Shown here: in pieces, positions 8,237-17,397 of the stretch
Numbering within the stretch: the stretch's first letter is position 1
Layout: each line of letters begins with the position of its first letter
From: Rhodospirillales bacterium
Lineage (GTDB): Bacteria; Pseudomonadota; Alphaproteobacteria; Acetobacterales; Acetobacteraceae
Length of the DNA: 37,582 nucleotides
NCBI GenBank assembly: GCA_025352565.1
Contig: JANXTF010000039.1
Span: 1 to 37,582, forward strand
Direction of reading: 5' to 3'
The notes under the pieces: generated by a model
Told to the model about the DNA's origin: nothing
The model's database searches: none
What the model saw: only the letters and a program-made list of their open reading frames with translations
Position numbers and translations under genes: made by a program

Positions 8237-10912
8237 TCAGGCGGTTTTCTTTCGGGCCACGGGTGCCTTCTTTTTCACGACCTTCCGAGCGGCGGGCTTC
8301 TTTTTCGCGGGCGCGGCCTTCGCGGGCGCCTTGGCCCGGGCGACCTTGGCGGCCGGTGCCGCCTTCTTGCCGCCACGGGCTGGCTTGCCCTTGGCCTTCA
8401 GCACCTTGCCCTTCTCGGCCAGCAGCGCCACCGCGTCGGCCAGCGACATCTCCTCCATCATCATGTCGCGCGGCAGGTTCGCCACCTTGTTGCCGTGCTG
8501 GGCGTACGGCCCGAAACGGCCCTTGCGGACCAGCACCGGCTCCTTGTCCGCCGGATGCGGCCCAAGTGCCCGCACGCTGGCGAGCTTTTTCGCCAGCACG
8601 TCGACGGCGCGGTTGAGGCCCACGGCCAGCACCTCGTCGTCCTTGTCCAGCGAGGCGAAGATGCCGCCCATCTTCACATACGGCCCGAACCGGCCGATCC
8701 CGGCCTCGATCGGCTCCTTGGATTCCGGGTGGATGCCGACGATGCGCGGCAGCGACAGCAGGCCGAGCGCCATCTCCAGCGTGACGGTGTCGCCGTCCAT
8801 GCCCTTGGGCAGCGAGGTGCGGCGGGGGCGGATCTTGCTGTCCTTGATCTGCTCGCCCTGCTGGGCATAAAGCCCGTAAGGTCCGCGCCTTACGGTGACG
8901 TCCTCGCCGGTGTCGGGGTGGTGGCCGAGCAGCCGCAGGCCTTCCTTGAGGGTGTCACCGGCCTCGTCGCTGCCTTCGATGGCGAGGCGGCGCGTGTATT
9001 GGCAGGTCGGGTAGTTGGAGCAGCCGATGAAGCTGCCGTGGCGGCCGAGCTTCAGGCCCAGGCGACCCTTGTTGCAAGACGGGCAGCCGCGCGGGTCGGT
9101 GCCGTCGTCGCGGGGCGGGAAGAAATGCTCGCCGAGGTCACGGTCCAGCGCGTCGATGACGTCGCCGATCTTGAGATCCTTGGTGGAATCGATGGCGCGC
9201 GAGAAATCCACCCAGAACGCGCGCATGACGTCGCGCCACTCGGCCCTGCCGTCGCTTATCGCGTCGAGCTGGTCTTCCAGGCCCGCGGTGAAGCCGGGGT
9301 CGACGTAGCGCTCGAAAAAGCTGGTCAGGAAGGCCGTCACCAGGCGGCCACGGTCCTCGGGGATGAAGCGCCGCTTGTCCAGCTTCACGTAATTGCGGTC
9401 CTGCAGCACGGTCAGGATCGAGGCGTAGGTGGAGGGGCGGCCGATGCCGAGTTCCTCCATCTTCTTGACCAGGCTCGCTTCCGAGAAGCGCGGCGGCGGC
9501 TGGGTGAAATGCTGGTCGGCGACGATCTCGCCGCGCTTCAGCGGGTCGCGCTCGGCCATCGGCGGCAACATGCGGTTGTCGTCCTCGCCGCCGGTTTTTT
9601 CCTCCGAATCGTCGAGATCCTCGCGGTACAGCTTCAGGTAGCCGTCGAAGGCCAGGATGGACCCGGTGGCGCGCAGCTTCGGCCCGTTGGTCTGGGAGGG
9701 GTCGGCGAGATCGACGCTGACCTGGTCGAGTTCGGCCGATTGCATCTGCGAGGCGACAGCACGCTTCCAGACCAGTTCATATAGGCGGCGCTGGTCTTGC
9801 GTGAGGTAGCGGGCCACGCTGTCGGGCGTGCGGTCGACGCCGGTGGGGCGGATCGCCTCGTGAGCCTCCTGCGCGTTCTTGATCTTGCTGACATATTCGC
9901 GCGGGGCGACCGGCAGGTAGGCGGCGCCGTAAGCGTCCTTCACGTGGTCGCGGATCTCGGACACCGCCTCGCGCGCCATCTGCACGCCGTCGGTCCGCAT
10001 GTAGGTGATGAGGCCGACGGTTTCGCCGCCGATATCGACGCCTTCATACAGCCCTTGCGCGATCCGCATGGTTTGCTGGGCGCCGTAGCCCAGCTTGCGC
10101 GAACTCTCCTGCTGGAGCGTGGATGTGGTGAAGGGTGCGGGCGGATTGCGCTTGACGCGGCGGCGCTCGACGGCGGCGACCGCGTAGTCGCCCCCTTCGA
10201 CGAGGGCCTTGGCGCGATGGGCGAGCGTGGTGTTGTTGAGGTCGAACTGGTCGAGGCGCTTGCCGTCGAGATGGGTCAGATGGGCGGTGAAGGGGGCGCC
10301 GGCCGGCGTGGCGAAGTGGCCGTCGATGCTCCAGTACTCGCGTGGCCGGAACGCCTCGATCTCGGCCTCGCGCTCGCAGATGAGGCGGAGTGCCACGGAT
10401 TGCACGCGCCCGGCGCTGCGGCTGCCGGGCAGCTTGCGCCACAACACCGGGGACAGGGTGAAGCCCACGAGGTAATCCAGCGCGCGGCGAGCAAGATAGG
10501 CCTCGATCAGCGGCATATCGAGGTCGCGCGGGTGCTTCATCGCGTATTGAACGGCGTTGCGGGTGATCTCGTTGAAGGTGATGCGGCGCACGGTCAGGCC
10601 GCGCAACAGCTTCTTTTCCTCGAGCATGGCACGCACATGCCAGCTGATCGCCTCGCCCTCGCGATCCGGGTCGGTGGCGAGATAGAGCGTTTTCGCACCC
10701 TTCAGGGCCTTGGCGATGGCGGCGATCTGGCGGGCGCCGCGCTCGTCGGCGGCCCAGTCCATCTCGAAATCCTGGTCGGGCCGCACGCTGCCATCCTTGG
10801 GCGGCAGGTCGCGAACATGGCCGAAGCTTGCGAGAACGGTGAAGCCGTCGCCAAGATACTTGTTGATCGTCTTGGCTTTGGCGGGTGATTCGACGACGAC
10901 GACGTCGGTCAT
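8237..10912 (-). CDS. topA: DNA topoisomerase I (type IA)
   Basis: This type IA topoisomerase relaxes negative supercoils through a 5'-phosphotyrosyl intermediate. The 891-residue protein has an N-terminal Toprim domain with VESPAKAKTINKYLG (8-22) and DPDREGE (81-87), followed by the core with catalytic Tyr304 in LITYMRTDG. C-terminal to this are a C4-type zinc motif (CPSC and CSNYPTC, around 590-620) and topoisomerase C-repeats. The tail from about 830 is made of Lys/Ala/Pro-rich repeats, typical of alphaproteobacterial TopA and probably DNA-binding. The ATG at 10912 gives the canonical start. dprA ends 71 bases upstream. Confidence 0.97.
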   Translation of the reverse strand: MTDVVVVESPAKAKTINKYLGDGFTVLASFGHVRDLPPKDGSVRPDQDFEMDWAADERGARQIAAIAKALKGAKTLYLATDPDREGEAISWHVRAMLEEKKLLRGLTVRRITFNEITRNAVQYAMKHPRDLDMPLIEAYLARRALDYLVGFTLSPVLWRKLPGSRSAGRVQSVALRLICEREAEIEAFRPREYWSIDGHFATPAGAPFTAHLTHLDGKRLDQFDLNNTTLAHRAKALVEGGDYAVAAVERRRVKRNPPAPFTTSTLQQESSRKLGYGAQQTMRIAQGLYEGVDIGGETVGLITYMRTDGVQMAREAVSEIRDHVKDAYGAAYLPVAPREYVSKIKNAQEAHEAIRPTGVDRTPDSVARYLTQDQRRLYELVWKRAVASQMQSAELDQVSVDLADPSQTNGPKLRATGSILAFDGYLKLYREDLDDSEEKTGGEDDNRMLPPMAERDPLKRGEIVADQHFTQPPPRFSEASLVKKMEELGIGRPSTYASILTVLQDRNYVKLDKRRFIPEDRGRLVTAFLTSFFERYVDPGFTAGLEDQLDAISDGRAEWRDVMRAFWVDFSRAIDSTKDLKIGDVIDALDRDLGEHFFPPRDDGTDPRGCPSCNKGRLGLKLGRHGSFIGCSNYPTCQYTRRLAIEGSDEAGDTLKEGLRLLGHHPDTGEDVTVRRGPYGLYAQQGEQIKDSKIRPRRTSLPKGMDGDTVTLEMALGLLSLPRIVGIHPESKEPIEAGIGRFGPYVKMGGIFASLDKDDEVLAVGLNRAVDVLAKKLASVRALGPHPADKEPVLVRKGRFGPYAQHGNKVANLPRDMMMEEMSLADAVALLAEKGKVLKAKGKPARGGKKAAPAAKVARAKAPAKAAPAKKKPAARKVVKKKAPVARKKTA

Positions 10913-10921
10913 GTGATCCTA

Positions 10922-10954
10922 GCGGCAGAGGGGGCGGCAGAGGGGGCGGCAGGG
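10922..10954. repeat. 12-bp tandem repeat before topA
   Basis: The unit GCGGCAGAGGGG is present about 2.75 times in the dprA-topA spacer, 10 bases upstream of the topA start. In the mRNA it is CCCCTCTGCCGC, so copy number changes the C-rich leader. Confidence 0.7.
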
Positions 10955-10983
10955 ATACGGGCAGAAGGGGGCGGCAAGTGGTT

Positions 10984-12132
10984 TCAGCTGGCGAGCAGGG
11001 CCACGCGGTTGCCTGGCAGCCTCTCCAGACGCCCGGCGATCTCGAGATCAAGCAAAGCCGAGGCTACCGAGGCGGCTGACAACTGGCAGTGCCGGATGAG
11101 AACGTCAACCGAGGCGGGCGCGGGGCCCAGCAGCATGAGCACTTCGCCGCGGGCGCGATCCTGCTCGGCGGCGGGAGTGGCGGCGATTTCGGCCCAGGCG
11201 ATTTCGGGCTCGGAGAAACCCGGCGATGCCGTCTGCGGGGCAAACATCGGGTCGCGGCTGACGCCCTGCCGGAGCGGGTGGTCCGGCAGGTTGGCGAGCA
11301 CGTCGGCGGCGGATTCCGTGAGATGGGCGCCCTGGCGCAGCAGGTCGTTGCTGCCCCGGCAGCGCGGGTCCATCGGCGAACCGGGGACCGCGAACAGCTC
11401 GCGGTGGTATTCGGTGGCGAGGCGCGCGGTGATAAGGCTGCCGGATCTGAGGGCGGCCTCGACCACGATGACGCCGAGGGAGAGGCCCGCGATGATGCGG
11501 TTGCGGCGCGGGAAGTGGCGGGCCTGGGGTGAGGTGCCGAGCGGGGTTTCGGAGATCACGGCGCCGGTTTCGGCGATATGGTCCTGCAACGCGGCGTTCT
11601 CCGGCGGGTAGGGGATATCGAGGCCGCCGGCGACGCAGGCGATCGTGATGCCCCCTCCCCGCGCGTTGCCGGCCATCGCGCCTTCATGGGCGGCACGGTC
11701 GATGCCACGTGCCAGGCCGGAGACGACATTGAGGCCCGCTTCGGCTAGTTCGGCGGCGAGCTGGGTGGCCATGGCGCGGCCGTTGGCCGACGCGTTGCGG
11801 CTGCCGACGAGGGCCACGGAGCGAGTGGCGAGGTCCGCCGGGCCAAGCACGGCGATGGCGGGGGGCGCGTCGTCCAGCAACGCGAGCCACGGCGGGTAGA
11901 GGGCATCGCCGACGAACAGGAAGCGGCCGCCGAGATGCGCGACCTGTTCGATCTCGGCCGCGATGTCGGAGATTTTCGGGGGCGTCGCCGGAATGGCCCG
12001 GCCACCGGCGCGGGCGAGGTCCGGCAGCGCGTCGAGCGCCGCCTCGGCGTTCCCGTAACGCTGCATGAGGCGGCGATACGCGACCGGCCCCACGCCGTCG
12101 GTGCGGATCAGGCGGAGGCGGGCGACGCTCAT
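10984..12132 (-). CDS. dprA: DprA/Smf DNA-processing protein
   Basis: DprA binds incoming single-stranded DNA and loads RecA during transformation; it is also widespread in species not known to be competent. The 382-residue product has an N-terminal helix-hairpin-like region (RLIRTDGVGPVAYRRLM), the Rossmann-like DprA core with GSRNAS (110-115) and SGLARGID (138-145), and a C-terminal winged-helix segment (about 315-380). The ATG at 12132 overlaps the plsY stop as ATGA, a sign of coupling. Together with comEC it is the second competence-associated gene here. Confidence 0.95.
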   Translation of the reverse strand: MSVARLRLIRTDGVGPVAYRRLMQRYGNAEAALDALPDLARAGGRAIPATPPKISDIAAEIEQVAHLGGRFLFVGDALYPPWLALLDDAPPAIAVLGPADLATRSVALVGSRNASANGRAMATQLAAELAEAGLNVVSGLARGIDRAAHEGAMAGNARGGGITIACVAGGLDIPYPPENAALQDHIAETGAVISETPLGTSPQARHFPRRNRIIAGLSLGVIVVEAALRSGSLITARLATEYHRELFAVPGSPMDPRCRGSNDLLRQGAHLTESAADVLANLPDHPLRQGVSRDPMFAPQTASPGFSEPEIAWAEIAATPAAEQDRARGEVLMLLGPAPASVDVLIRHCQLSAASVASALLDLEIAGRLERLPGNRVALLAS

Positions 12133-12731
12133 GTCTTGTCACCGATGCGCGGTTCGGTGCCCGCGATGATGCGGGCGATATTGGCGTGGTGGCGGGCGAA
12201 CACCAGCACCGCGATGGCGATGGCGAGTGCGAGGATCTCGAACGGCGCCCGCAGGATGGCGGCGACGATCGGGGCGGCCGCAAAGGCCGAGAGGGAGGCC
12301 ACCGAGGATCGGCGGCCGATTTTCGCGACCAGCAGCCAGAGGGCGCCGGCGGTCAGACCCACGCCAGGGCTGGCGGCGATCAGCGCGCCGAAGCCGGTAG
12401 CCACCCCCTTGCCGCCGCGAAAGCCGAGCCAGAGGGGGAACAGATGGCCAAGCACGGCAGCCACTCCGCCCCAGAAGGCGCCGAGCGGTCCGGCGGCGGC
12501 GGCCCCGATCAGCGCGCCAGCGGCGCCTTTCGCGCCATCCAGCAGCAAGGTCGCGGCGGCGAGACCCTTGCGGCCGGTGCGCAGAACATTGGTGGCGCCG
12601 ATGTTGCCCGAGCCCACGCGGCGAATGTCGCCGAGGCCGGCGGCCCGAATGAGCAGCAGGCCGAACGGGATGGAGCCGAGCAGGTAGCCCGCCACCACGA
12701 TCAGCCCGAGGAGCGTAAGTCCTTCGAACAT
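12129..12731 (-). CDS. plsY: Acyl-phosphate:glycerol-3-phosphate acyltransferase
   Basis: PlsY makes lysophosphatidic acid from acyl-phosphate and glycerol-3-phosphate at the inner membrane, the first step of phospholipid synthesis. The 200-residue protein has about five membrane helices. The three family motifs are visible: LGSIPFG near residue 18, SGNIGATNVLRTGRKG near 41-56 and FRGGKGVATGFG near 104-115. The gene overlaps the pyrC-like stop by one base (TGATG) and dprA by four. The pyrB-pyrC-plsY-dprA-topA order is one I associate with Rhodospirillales, and probably reflects one transcript. Confidence 0.96.
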   Translation of the reverse strand: MFEGLTLLGLIVVAGYLLGSIPFGLLLIRAAGLGDIRRVGSGNIGATNVLRTGRKGLAAATLLLDGAKGAAGALIGAAAAGPLGAFWGGVAAVLGHLFPLWLGFRGGKGVATGFGALIAASPGVGLTAGALWLLVAKIGRRSSVASLSAFAAAPIVAAILRAPFEILALAIAIAVLVFARHHANIARIIAGTEPRIGDKT

Positions 12732-14029
12732 CAGCCGAACACCCTGCGCCCGGCCTTCCAGGTGCCCAAAACCGTGCCTTCCAGCGCCCGCCCGTCGAAC
12801 GGCGTGTTCTGCGCCTTGCCGGGCAACTCGCCGGCCACGACCCGCCAGGCGTGCTCGGGCGCGAACAGGCAGAGATCGGCGGCCGCACCCCTGGCCAGCG
12901 TGCCGGCATCCGAGCCCAGGAGTTTGGCCGGGCGGCTGGTCAGTAACTCGATGGCCCGCGCGAGCGGCAGGGAAGCGTTGTGAACCTGCGCCAGCGTGAT
13001 GCCCAGCAGGGTCACGAGGCCCGATCCGCCGGCAGCGGCCTGGGCGAAGGGCAGCCGCTTGTCGTCCGCATCGCGCGGCTGATGGTCGCTGGCGATGGCG
13101 TCGATGGTGCCATCCACCAGGCCGGCGGCAATCGCCATGCGGTCTTCCTCGCGGCGCAAAGGGGGGGACAGTTTCGCGTAGGTGCGAAAATCGCCGATCG
13201 CGGTCTCGTTCAGGTCGAAATAAGGCGGGGCCGTGTCGCAGGTAACGGCGAGGCCCTCATCCTTGGCGCGGCGGATCAGCATCAGCGACTCGGCGGTGGA
13301 GACATGGGCGAAATGCACGGCCCCGCCAGTGAGCCGGGCCAGGCGGATATCGCGCGCGATCACAATGGCTTCCGCCACGGCCGGGATGCCGGGCAGGCCC
13401 AATCGCGTGGCCAGTTCGCCCTCGGTGGCGGCGCCCCCGGCGGCGAGGCTGGCCTCCTCGGGATGCACCACGACCATGGCGCCGAAACCCCTCGCATAGG
13501 TGAGGGCAAGGCGCATCAATCGTGTGGAAGCAATGGCTTGGCACCCGTCGGTGAACGCCACCGCGCCCGCTTCGCGGAGCAGCCCAAGTTCCGCCAACTC
13601 CTCGCCCCGGCATCCGCGCGTCAACGCCGCATAGGCCAGTATGGTCAGGCTGCCGGTTTCTTCCCCACGCGCCCGCAGCAGCCGCACCAGGGCGGGATCG
13701 TCGATCGCCGGGCGGCTATCGGGCAGCGCCGCCAGGGTGGTGATGCCGCCAGCGGCGGCGGCCTGGGCGGCGGTGGCAATGGTTTCGCGATATTCGTATC
13801 CGGGCTCGCCCAGCGAAACGCGCATGTCGACCAGGCCGGGACACAGCACGGCGCCGTCGCATTCGATGATTTCAGCACCCTCCGGCACCCCGATTGCGGC
13901 TCCGAACGTCAGGATTCGGCCGTTTTCGGTGCAAAGATCGCCCACCTGATCGAGCCCGTTCGCGGGGTCCAGCAGGCGGGCGTGGCGAAAATAGGTATGC
14001 GTCATAACCATCTCGGTCGTCACAACCAT
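12731..14029 (-). CDS. pyrC: Dihydroorotase-like protein, probably inactive (pDHO type)
   Basis: This amidohydrolase-fold protein is the dihydroorotase homologue placed next to pyrB. The product is 432 residues from the ATG at 14029, or 424 from the ATG at 14005. Several zinc-ligand motifs of active enzymes are changed: the usual DxHxHxREPG appears as DMRVSLGEPG (68-77), with no HxH, and the usual TPHH segment appears as TAPPYF. The SDHQP motif keeps its aspartate. Such pseudo-dihydroorotases are known partners of aspartate carbamoyltransferase, acting structurally, while a separate PyrC performs catalysis. I therefore expect a complex with PyrB and an active dihydroorotase elsewhere. An 18-base near-duplication (GAGATGGTTRTGACG) around the start offers two candidate starts. 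Confidence 0.85.
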   Translation of the reverse strand: MVVTTEMVMTHTYFRHARLLDPANGLDQVGDLCTENGRILTFGAAIGVPEGAEIIECDGAVLCPGLVDMRVSLGEPGYEYRETIATAAQAAAAGGITTLAALPDSRPAIDDPALVRLLRARGEETGSLTILAYAALTRGCRGEELAELGLLREAGAVAFTDGCQAIASTRLMRLALTYARGFGAMVVVHPEEASLAAGGAATEGELATRLGLPGIPAVAEAIVIARDIRLARLTGGAVHFAHVSTAESLMLIRRAKDEGLAVTCDTAPPYFDLNETAIGDFRTYAKLSPPLRREEDRMAIAAGLVDGTIDAIASDHQPRDADDKRLPFAQAAAGGSGLVTLLGITLAQVHNASLPLARAIELLTSRPAKLLGSDAGTLARGAAADLCLFAPEHAWRVVAGELPGKAQNTPFDGRALEGTVLGTWKAGRRVFG

Positions 14030-14030
14030 C

Positions 14031-14975
14031 TCAGTCGTTCCGGCGCGCGCGCCGCGAGAGGATGTCGAGCACCGCCATCCGCACCGCCACCCCCATCTCG
14101 ACCTGCTCGCGGATCAGGCTGCGGACCGGGTCGTCGGCGACCGCGCTGTCGATCTCGACGCCCCGGTTCATCGGCCCGGGATGCATCACCAGCGCATCGG
14201 GCTTGGCCACCCGCAACTTTTCCGCGTCCAGCCCGAAAAATCGGAAATACTCCCGTTCGCTCGGCACCAGCCCACGCGTCATCCGCTCGCGCTGCAGCCG
14301 CAGCATCATCACGATATCGGCGTCCTGCAACCCGGCCTTCATGTCGTGGAACACCTCCACGCCCAGCCTTCCGATCTCGGACGGCATCAGCGTGGCGGGC
14401 CCCACCACCCGAACCCGTGCCCCCATCACGGTCAGCAGATGGATGTTGGACCGCGCGACGCGGCTGTGCAGCACATCGCCGCAGATCGCCACGACCAGCC
14501 CCTCCAGCCGGCCACGACGCCTGCGGATGGTCAGCGCGTCCAGCAACGCCTGGGTGGGGTGCTCATGGGTGCCGTCGCCCGCGTTGATCACCGCCGCATC
14601 GACCTTCTGCGCCAGCAGGTTGGGCGCTCCCGATTCGGGGTGCCGCACCACCAGCAGATCGGTCTGCATCGCGTTCAGCGTGCCAGCGGTATCGAGCAGC
14701 GTCTCACCCTTGTTCACGCTGCTGGTGAACACGCCCATGTTGATGACATCGGCGCCCAGCCGTTTGCCCGCCAGCTCGAAGCTGGTGCGCGTGCGGGTGC
14801 TGTCCTCGAAGAACAGGTTGATGAGCGTCCGCCCGCGCAACAGGTCGCGTTGGGTCTTGCCCGAGCGGTTGAGCAGCACGTAGCTCTCCGCCAGATCGAG
14901 CATCGCCGCGATCTCGGGCGGGTGCATGCCCTCGATCTGCAGCAGATGGCGGCCAGTCCGTGTCGATGTCGCCAT
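14031..14975 (-). CDS. pyrB: Aspartate carbamoyltransferase catalytic chain
   Basis: This enzyme condenses carbamoyl phosphate and aspartate to N-carbamoyl-aspartate, the committed step of pyrimidine synthesis. The 314-residue product carries the carbamoyl-phosphate signature [11 protein letters not shown] (about 55-65), HPTQALLD (about 140-147) and the aspartate-domain motif MHPGPMNRG near 260. The ATG at 14975 is preceded by GGGAGCGC as ribosome site. The pyrC-like gene begins one base after its stop, which supports co-translation and a PyrB-pDHO complex. No pyrI regulatory chain is seen. Confidence 0.97.
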   Translation of the reverse strand: MATSTRTGRHLLQIEGMHPPEIAAMLDLAESYVLLNRSGKTQRDLLRGRTLINLFFEDSTRTRTSFELAGKRLGADVINMGVFTSSVNKGETLLDTAGTLNAMQTDLLVVRHPESGAPNLLAQKVDAAVINAGDGTHEHPTQALLDALTIRRRRGRLEGLVVAICGDVLHSRVARSNIHLLTVMGARVRVVGPATLMPSEIGRLGVEVFHDMKAGLQDADIVMMLRLQRERMTRGLVPSEREYFRFFGLDAEKLRVAKPDALVMHPGPMNRGVEIDSAVADDPVRSLIREQVEMGVAVRMAVLDILSRRARRND

Positions 14976-14999
14976 GCGCTCCCGCCCCAGTCGGCGCGG

Positions 15000-15029
15000 A
15001 CCCTAGCCGCGCCGCACCCGTTCCCGCAA
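15000..15029 (-). promoter_or_regulatory. Candidate sigma-70-type promoter for pyrB operon
   Basis: On the minus strand TTGCGG (15029-15024) and TAGGGT (15005-15000) are separated by 18 bases, about 25 bases upstream of the pyrB start. The -10 match is weak, so this is tentative. The rest of the 168-base spacer (14976-15143) shows only GC-rich stem-forming sequence. Confidence 0.3.
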
Positions 15030-15143
15030 TCTCCGGCGGCCGAACGCGGCGCGGTCGCCGCCGGCCAAGCACCATGTTTGTGGCGGCGACACGGGCCCGC
15101 ATGTGCCTCGCGGCCAGCTTGGCCGCCCAGGCTTAACAATCCC

Positions 15144-15884
15144 TTACCGCCCGCCCGACACCGTCAGGATGCTCCCCGTCACATAGCTCGCAGCTCCCGA
15201 AATCAGCCAAGCCACGGCCTCGGCGATCTCGGCCGGTTCCCCAAGCCGACCGAACGGGATGCCGCCCTTGGCATTTTCCCGCATCGTGTCGGTCGCCATG
15301 TCGGTGGCGATCAGCCCCGGCGCCACCGCGTTCACCCGGATGCCCTCGCGCGCCACCTCGTTGGCCAGCCCCTTGGTGAACGTTTCGATCGCCCCCTTGG
15401 TCGCGGCATAGGGTGCGATCCCCTGCATTCCGCCGGTCCGCCCCGCCACGGAGCCCAGATTCACGATCGCGCCGCCCGGCCCGCCATGCAGCGTGGACAT
15501 GCGCCGCACGGCTTCCCCGCAGCACAGCATGGTGCCCACCACGTTCACAGCGAACAGCCGCGCAAGGTCCGTGGCCGTTTGCGCATCCACCCGCGCATGC
15601 GCCCCGGTCACCCCCGCGTTGTTCACCAGCGCACCCAACGCTCCCAGCGCCCGCTCGCCCTCGAGGAACAGCCCGGCGATCTGTGCCGGATCGCCTACAT
15701 CGGCCCGGATCGAATGCGCCCGGCCCCCGCCCGCGCGGATTTCGGCCACGATCGCTTCGGCGAGGCTGGCGCTGGTGGCGTAGTTTACCGCCACCGCATA
15801 TCCGTCCGCCGCCAGCTTGCGGCAGATCGCGGCGCCGATGCCCCTGGCGCCGCCCGTCACCATCACGTAGCCCGATTGCGGCAT
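15144..15884 (-). CDS. SDR-family NAD(P)-dependent oxidoreductase
   Basis: This 246-residue classical short-chain dehydrogenase/reductase has the Rossmann motif TGGARGIG (10-17), NNAG (88-91) and the catalytic set Ser145, Tyr159 and Lys163 (YAATK). The C-terminal TGSILTVSGGR is typical of FabG-like enzymes. The ATG at 15884 is chosen because GAGGGAG lies at good spacing before it; a start six codons upstream is possible. The substrate cannot be inferred. It resembles 3-oxoacyl-ACP reductase and sugar dehydrogenase SDRs, but no fatty-acid genes adjoin it. Confidence 0.9.
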   Translation of the reverse strand: MPQSGYVMVTGGARGIGAAICRKLAADGYAVAVNYATSASLAEAIVAEIRAGGGRAHSIRADVGDPAQIAGLFLEGERALGALGALVNNAGVTGAHARVDAQTATDLARLFAVNVVGTMLCCGEAVRRMSTLHGGPGGAIVNLGSVAGRTGGMQGIAPYAATKGAIETFTKGLANEVAREGIRVNAVAPGLIATDMATDTMRENAKGGIPFGRLGEPAEIAEAVAWLISGAASYVTGSILTVSGGR

Positions 15885-16008
15885 GGCGCTACTCCCTCGC
15901 AAGACCGTTCATCCGAGCCCTTATGGTGCGGCCGTCCCGCCACCCACGCAACCCGCACCGGCGGGCCGCGTTTTTGTTGCATCGGAGATGTGGCGCGCGC
16001 GGTGTTAT

Positions 16009-17397
16009 TCAGAGCCCCTCCACCGTCGTCCGCTCCGCCGCGCCGGCGACCTCCACCCGGTTGCGTCCGGCGCGCTTGGCCAGGTACATCGCGTGGTCGG
16101 CGCTCTGCAGCAACTGCTCGGCGGTGATCTCGCCGCCCTGGCCGAACGCCACGCCGATGCTGATCGTCATGCCGTGGCCCACGCCCGGCTCCGGCGAGAA
16201 ATCCATGCACTCGACGGCGCCCCGCAGCCGCTCGGCCGCTGCGATCGCGTCCTGCGGGTTGGCGCCCGGCATCACCACCACGAACTCCTCGCCGCCATAG
16301 CGCGCGATGCTGTCGAACACGCGGGTGCGGCCGCGCAGCATGTCGGCGACAGCCTTCAGTGCGCGGTCGCCGACCGCATGGCCCCAGCGATCGTTCACCG
16401 CCTTGAAATGGTCCACGTCCACCATCAGCACCGCGACCCCGCCCGGCTGGCCCGAACCGAGCAGCGTGCCCAGATGCCGCATCAGGTAGCGCTGGTTGTA
16501 GAATCCGGTCAGCGGATCGGTCAGCGCCATCTCCAGCGCGTGGCCGAGATCGGCCCGCAGCCGGTCCTGATAGAACTTGCGCCGGATCTGGTTGCGCGCC
16601 CGCGCCCGCAGTTCGTTTTCGTCCACCGGGCGCAGCAGCCAGTCATTGGCACCCAGATCGAAGCCGCGCAGCAGGCGGTCGCGCTGGTCCGGCTCGGCCA
16701 GCAGCAGCAGCGGAATGTCGTGCGTGGCATCGGCCGCCCGCAGGCGCGCGGCCAGGCGCAGCGCATCGTCCGTCGCCATCGACAGGCTGAGCACGATCAG
16801 GTCGAACGGAATGGCCGCCGTCAGCGCCATGGTCTCCGCCTCGCTGGAGGCGCGGCCGGGCAATATGCCCTCCCGCGCCAGCGCCGCCTGCACGTTCCGC
16901 GCGCCCAGATCCCAGTCGTCGATCACCAACGCCCGTGCACCGGAAACCGACGGTAGCGCCACCATCTCGCCCGCGAGCCCCAGCGCACGCGCCGTCTCGC
17001 CGCGCACCCGCAACTCGTCCAGCAGCCGCTTGAGGCGCACCAGCGAGCGCACCCGCGCCAGCAGCGTGTCGTATTCCACCGGCTTGGTGAGGAAATCGTC
17101 AGCGCCCGATTCGAGGCCGCGAAGCCTCTCGCGCGGCTCGCCCAGCGCCGTCACCATCACGATCGGGATGTGCTGGGTCTTGATGTCGGACTTCAGCCGC
17201 CGGCAGGTCTCGAACCCGTCCAGCTCCGGCATCATGATGTCGAGCAGGATCAGGTCAGGCTGCCACGTATAGGCCAGCCGCAGCGCCTCGAAACCATCTT
17301 GCGCCGTCGCGATCTGATAGTACTCGGCGGAAAGCTTGGCTTCCAGCAGCCGCGTGTTGGCCGCCACGTCATCGACGATGAGAATGCGAGCGGTCAT
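16009..17397 (-). CDS. pleD: PleD-type response regulator / diguanylate cyclase
   Basis: The 462-residue protein has the PleD layout REC-REC-GGDEF and should make cyclic di-GMP when phosphorylated, controlling motility or surface attachment. Receiver 1 has its phosphoacceptor Asp53 in LLDIMMPELDG and Lys105 in LTKPVE. Receiver 2 (about 155-270) has Ser204 where the phosphoacceptor would be, so it is probably a dimerisation adaptor as in Caulobacter PleD. The cyclase domain (about 290-450) has GGEEF at 368-372, and an inhibitory I-site RxxD at 359-362 lies five residues before it, predicting product feedback. The usual divK partner is not adjacent. The 106-base spacer towards the SDR gene shows no clear terminator for this strand. 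Confidence 0.93.
   Translation of the reverse strand: MTARILIVDDVAANTRLLEAKLSAEYYQIATAQDGFEALRLAYTWQPDLILLDIMMPELDGFETCRRLKSDIKTQHIPIVMVTALGEPRERLRGLESGADDFLTKPVEYDTLLARVRSLVRLKRLLDELRVRGETARALGLAGEMVALPSVSGARALVIDDWDLGARNVQAALAREGILPGRASSEAETMALTAAIPFDLIVLSLSMATDDALRLAARLRAADATHDIPLLLLAEPDQRDRLLRGFDLGANDWLLRPVDENELRARARNQIRRKFYQDRLRADLGHALEMALTDPLTGFYNQRYLMRHLGTLLGSGQPGGVAVLMVDVDHFKAVNDRWGHAVGDRALKAVADMLRGRTRVFDSIARYGGEEFVVVMPGANPQDAIAAAERLRGAVECMDFSPEPGVGHGMTISIGVAFGQGGEITAEQLLQSADHAMYLAKRAGRNRVEVAGAAERTTVEGL

Noticed and set aside
6035-9784. A 1249-codon plus-strand open frame
   Set aside because: It lies antisense to rnr and topA, both clear genes with catalytic motifs. Its composition is that of a GC-rich shadow frame.
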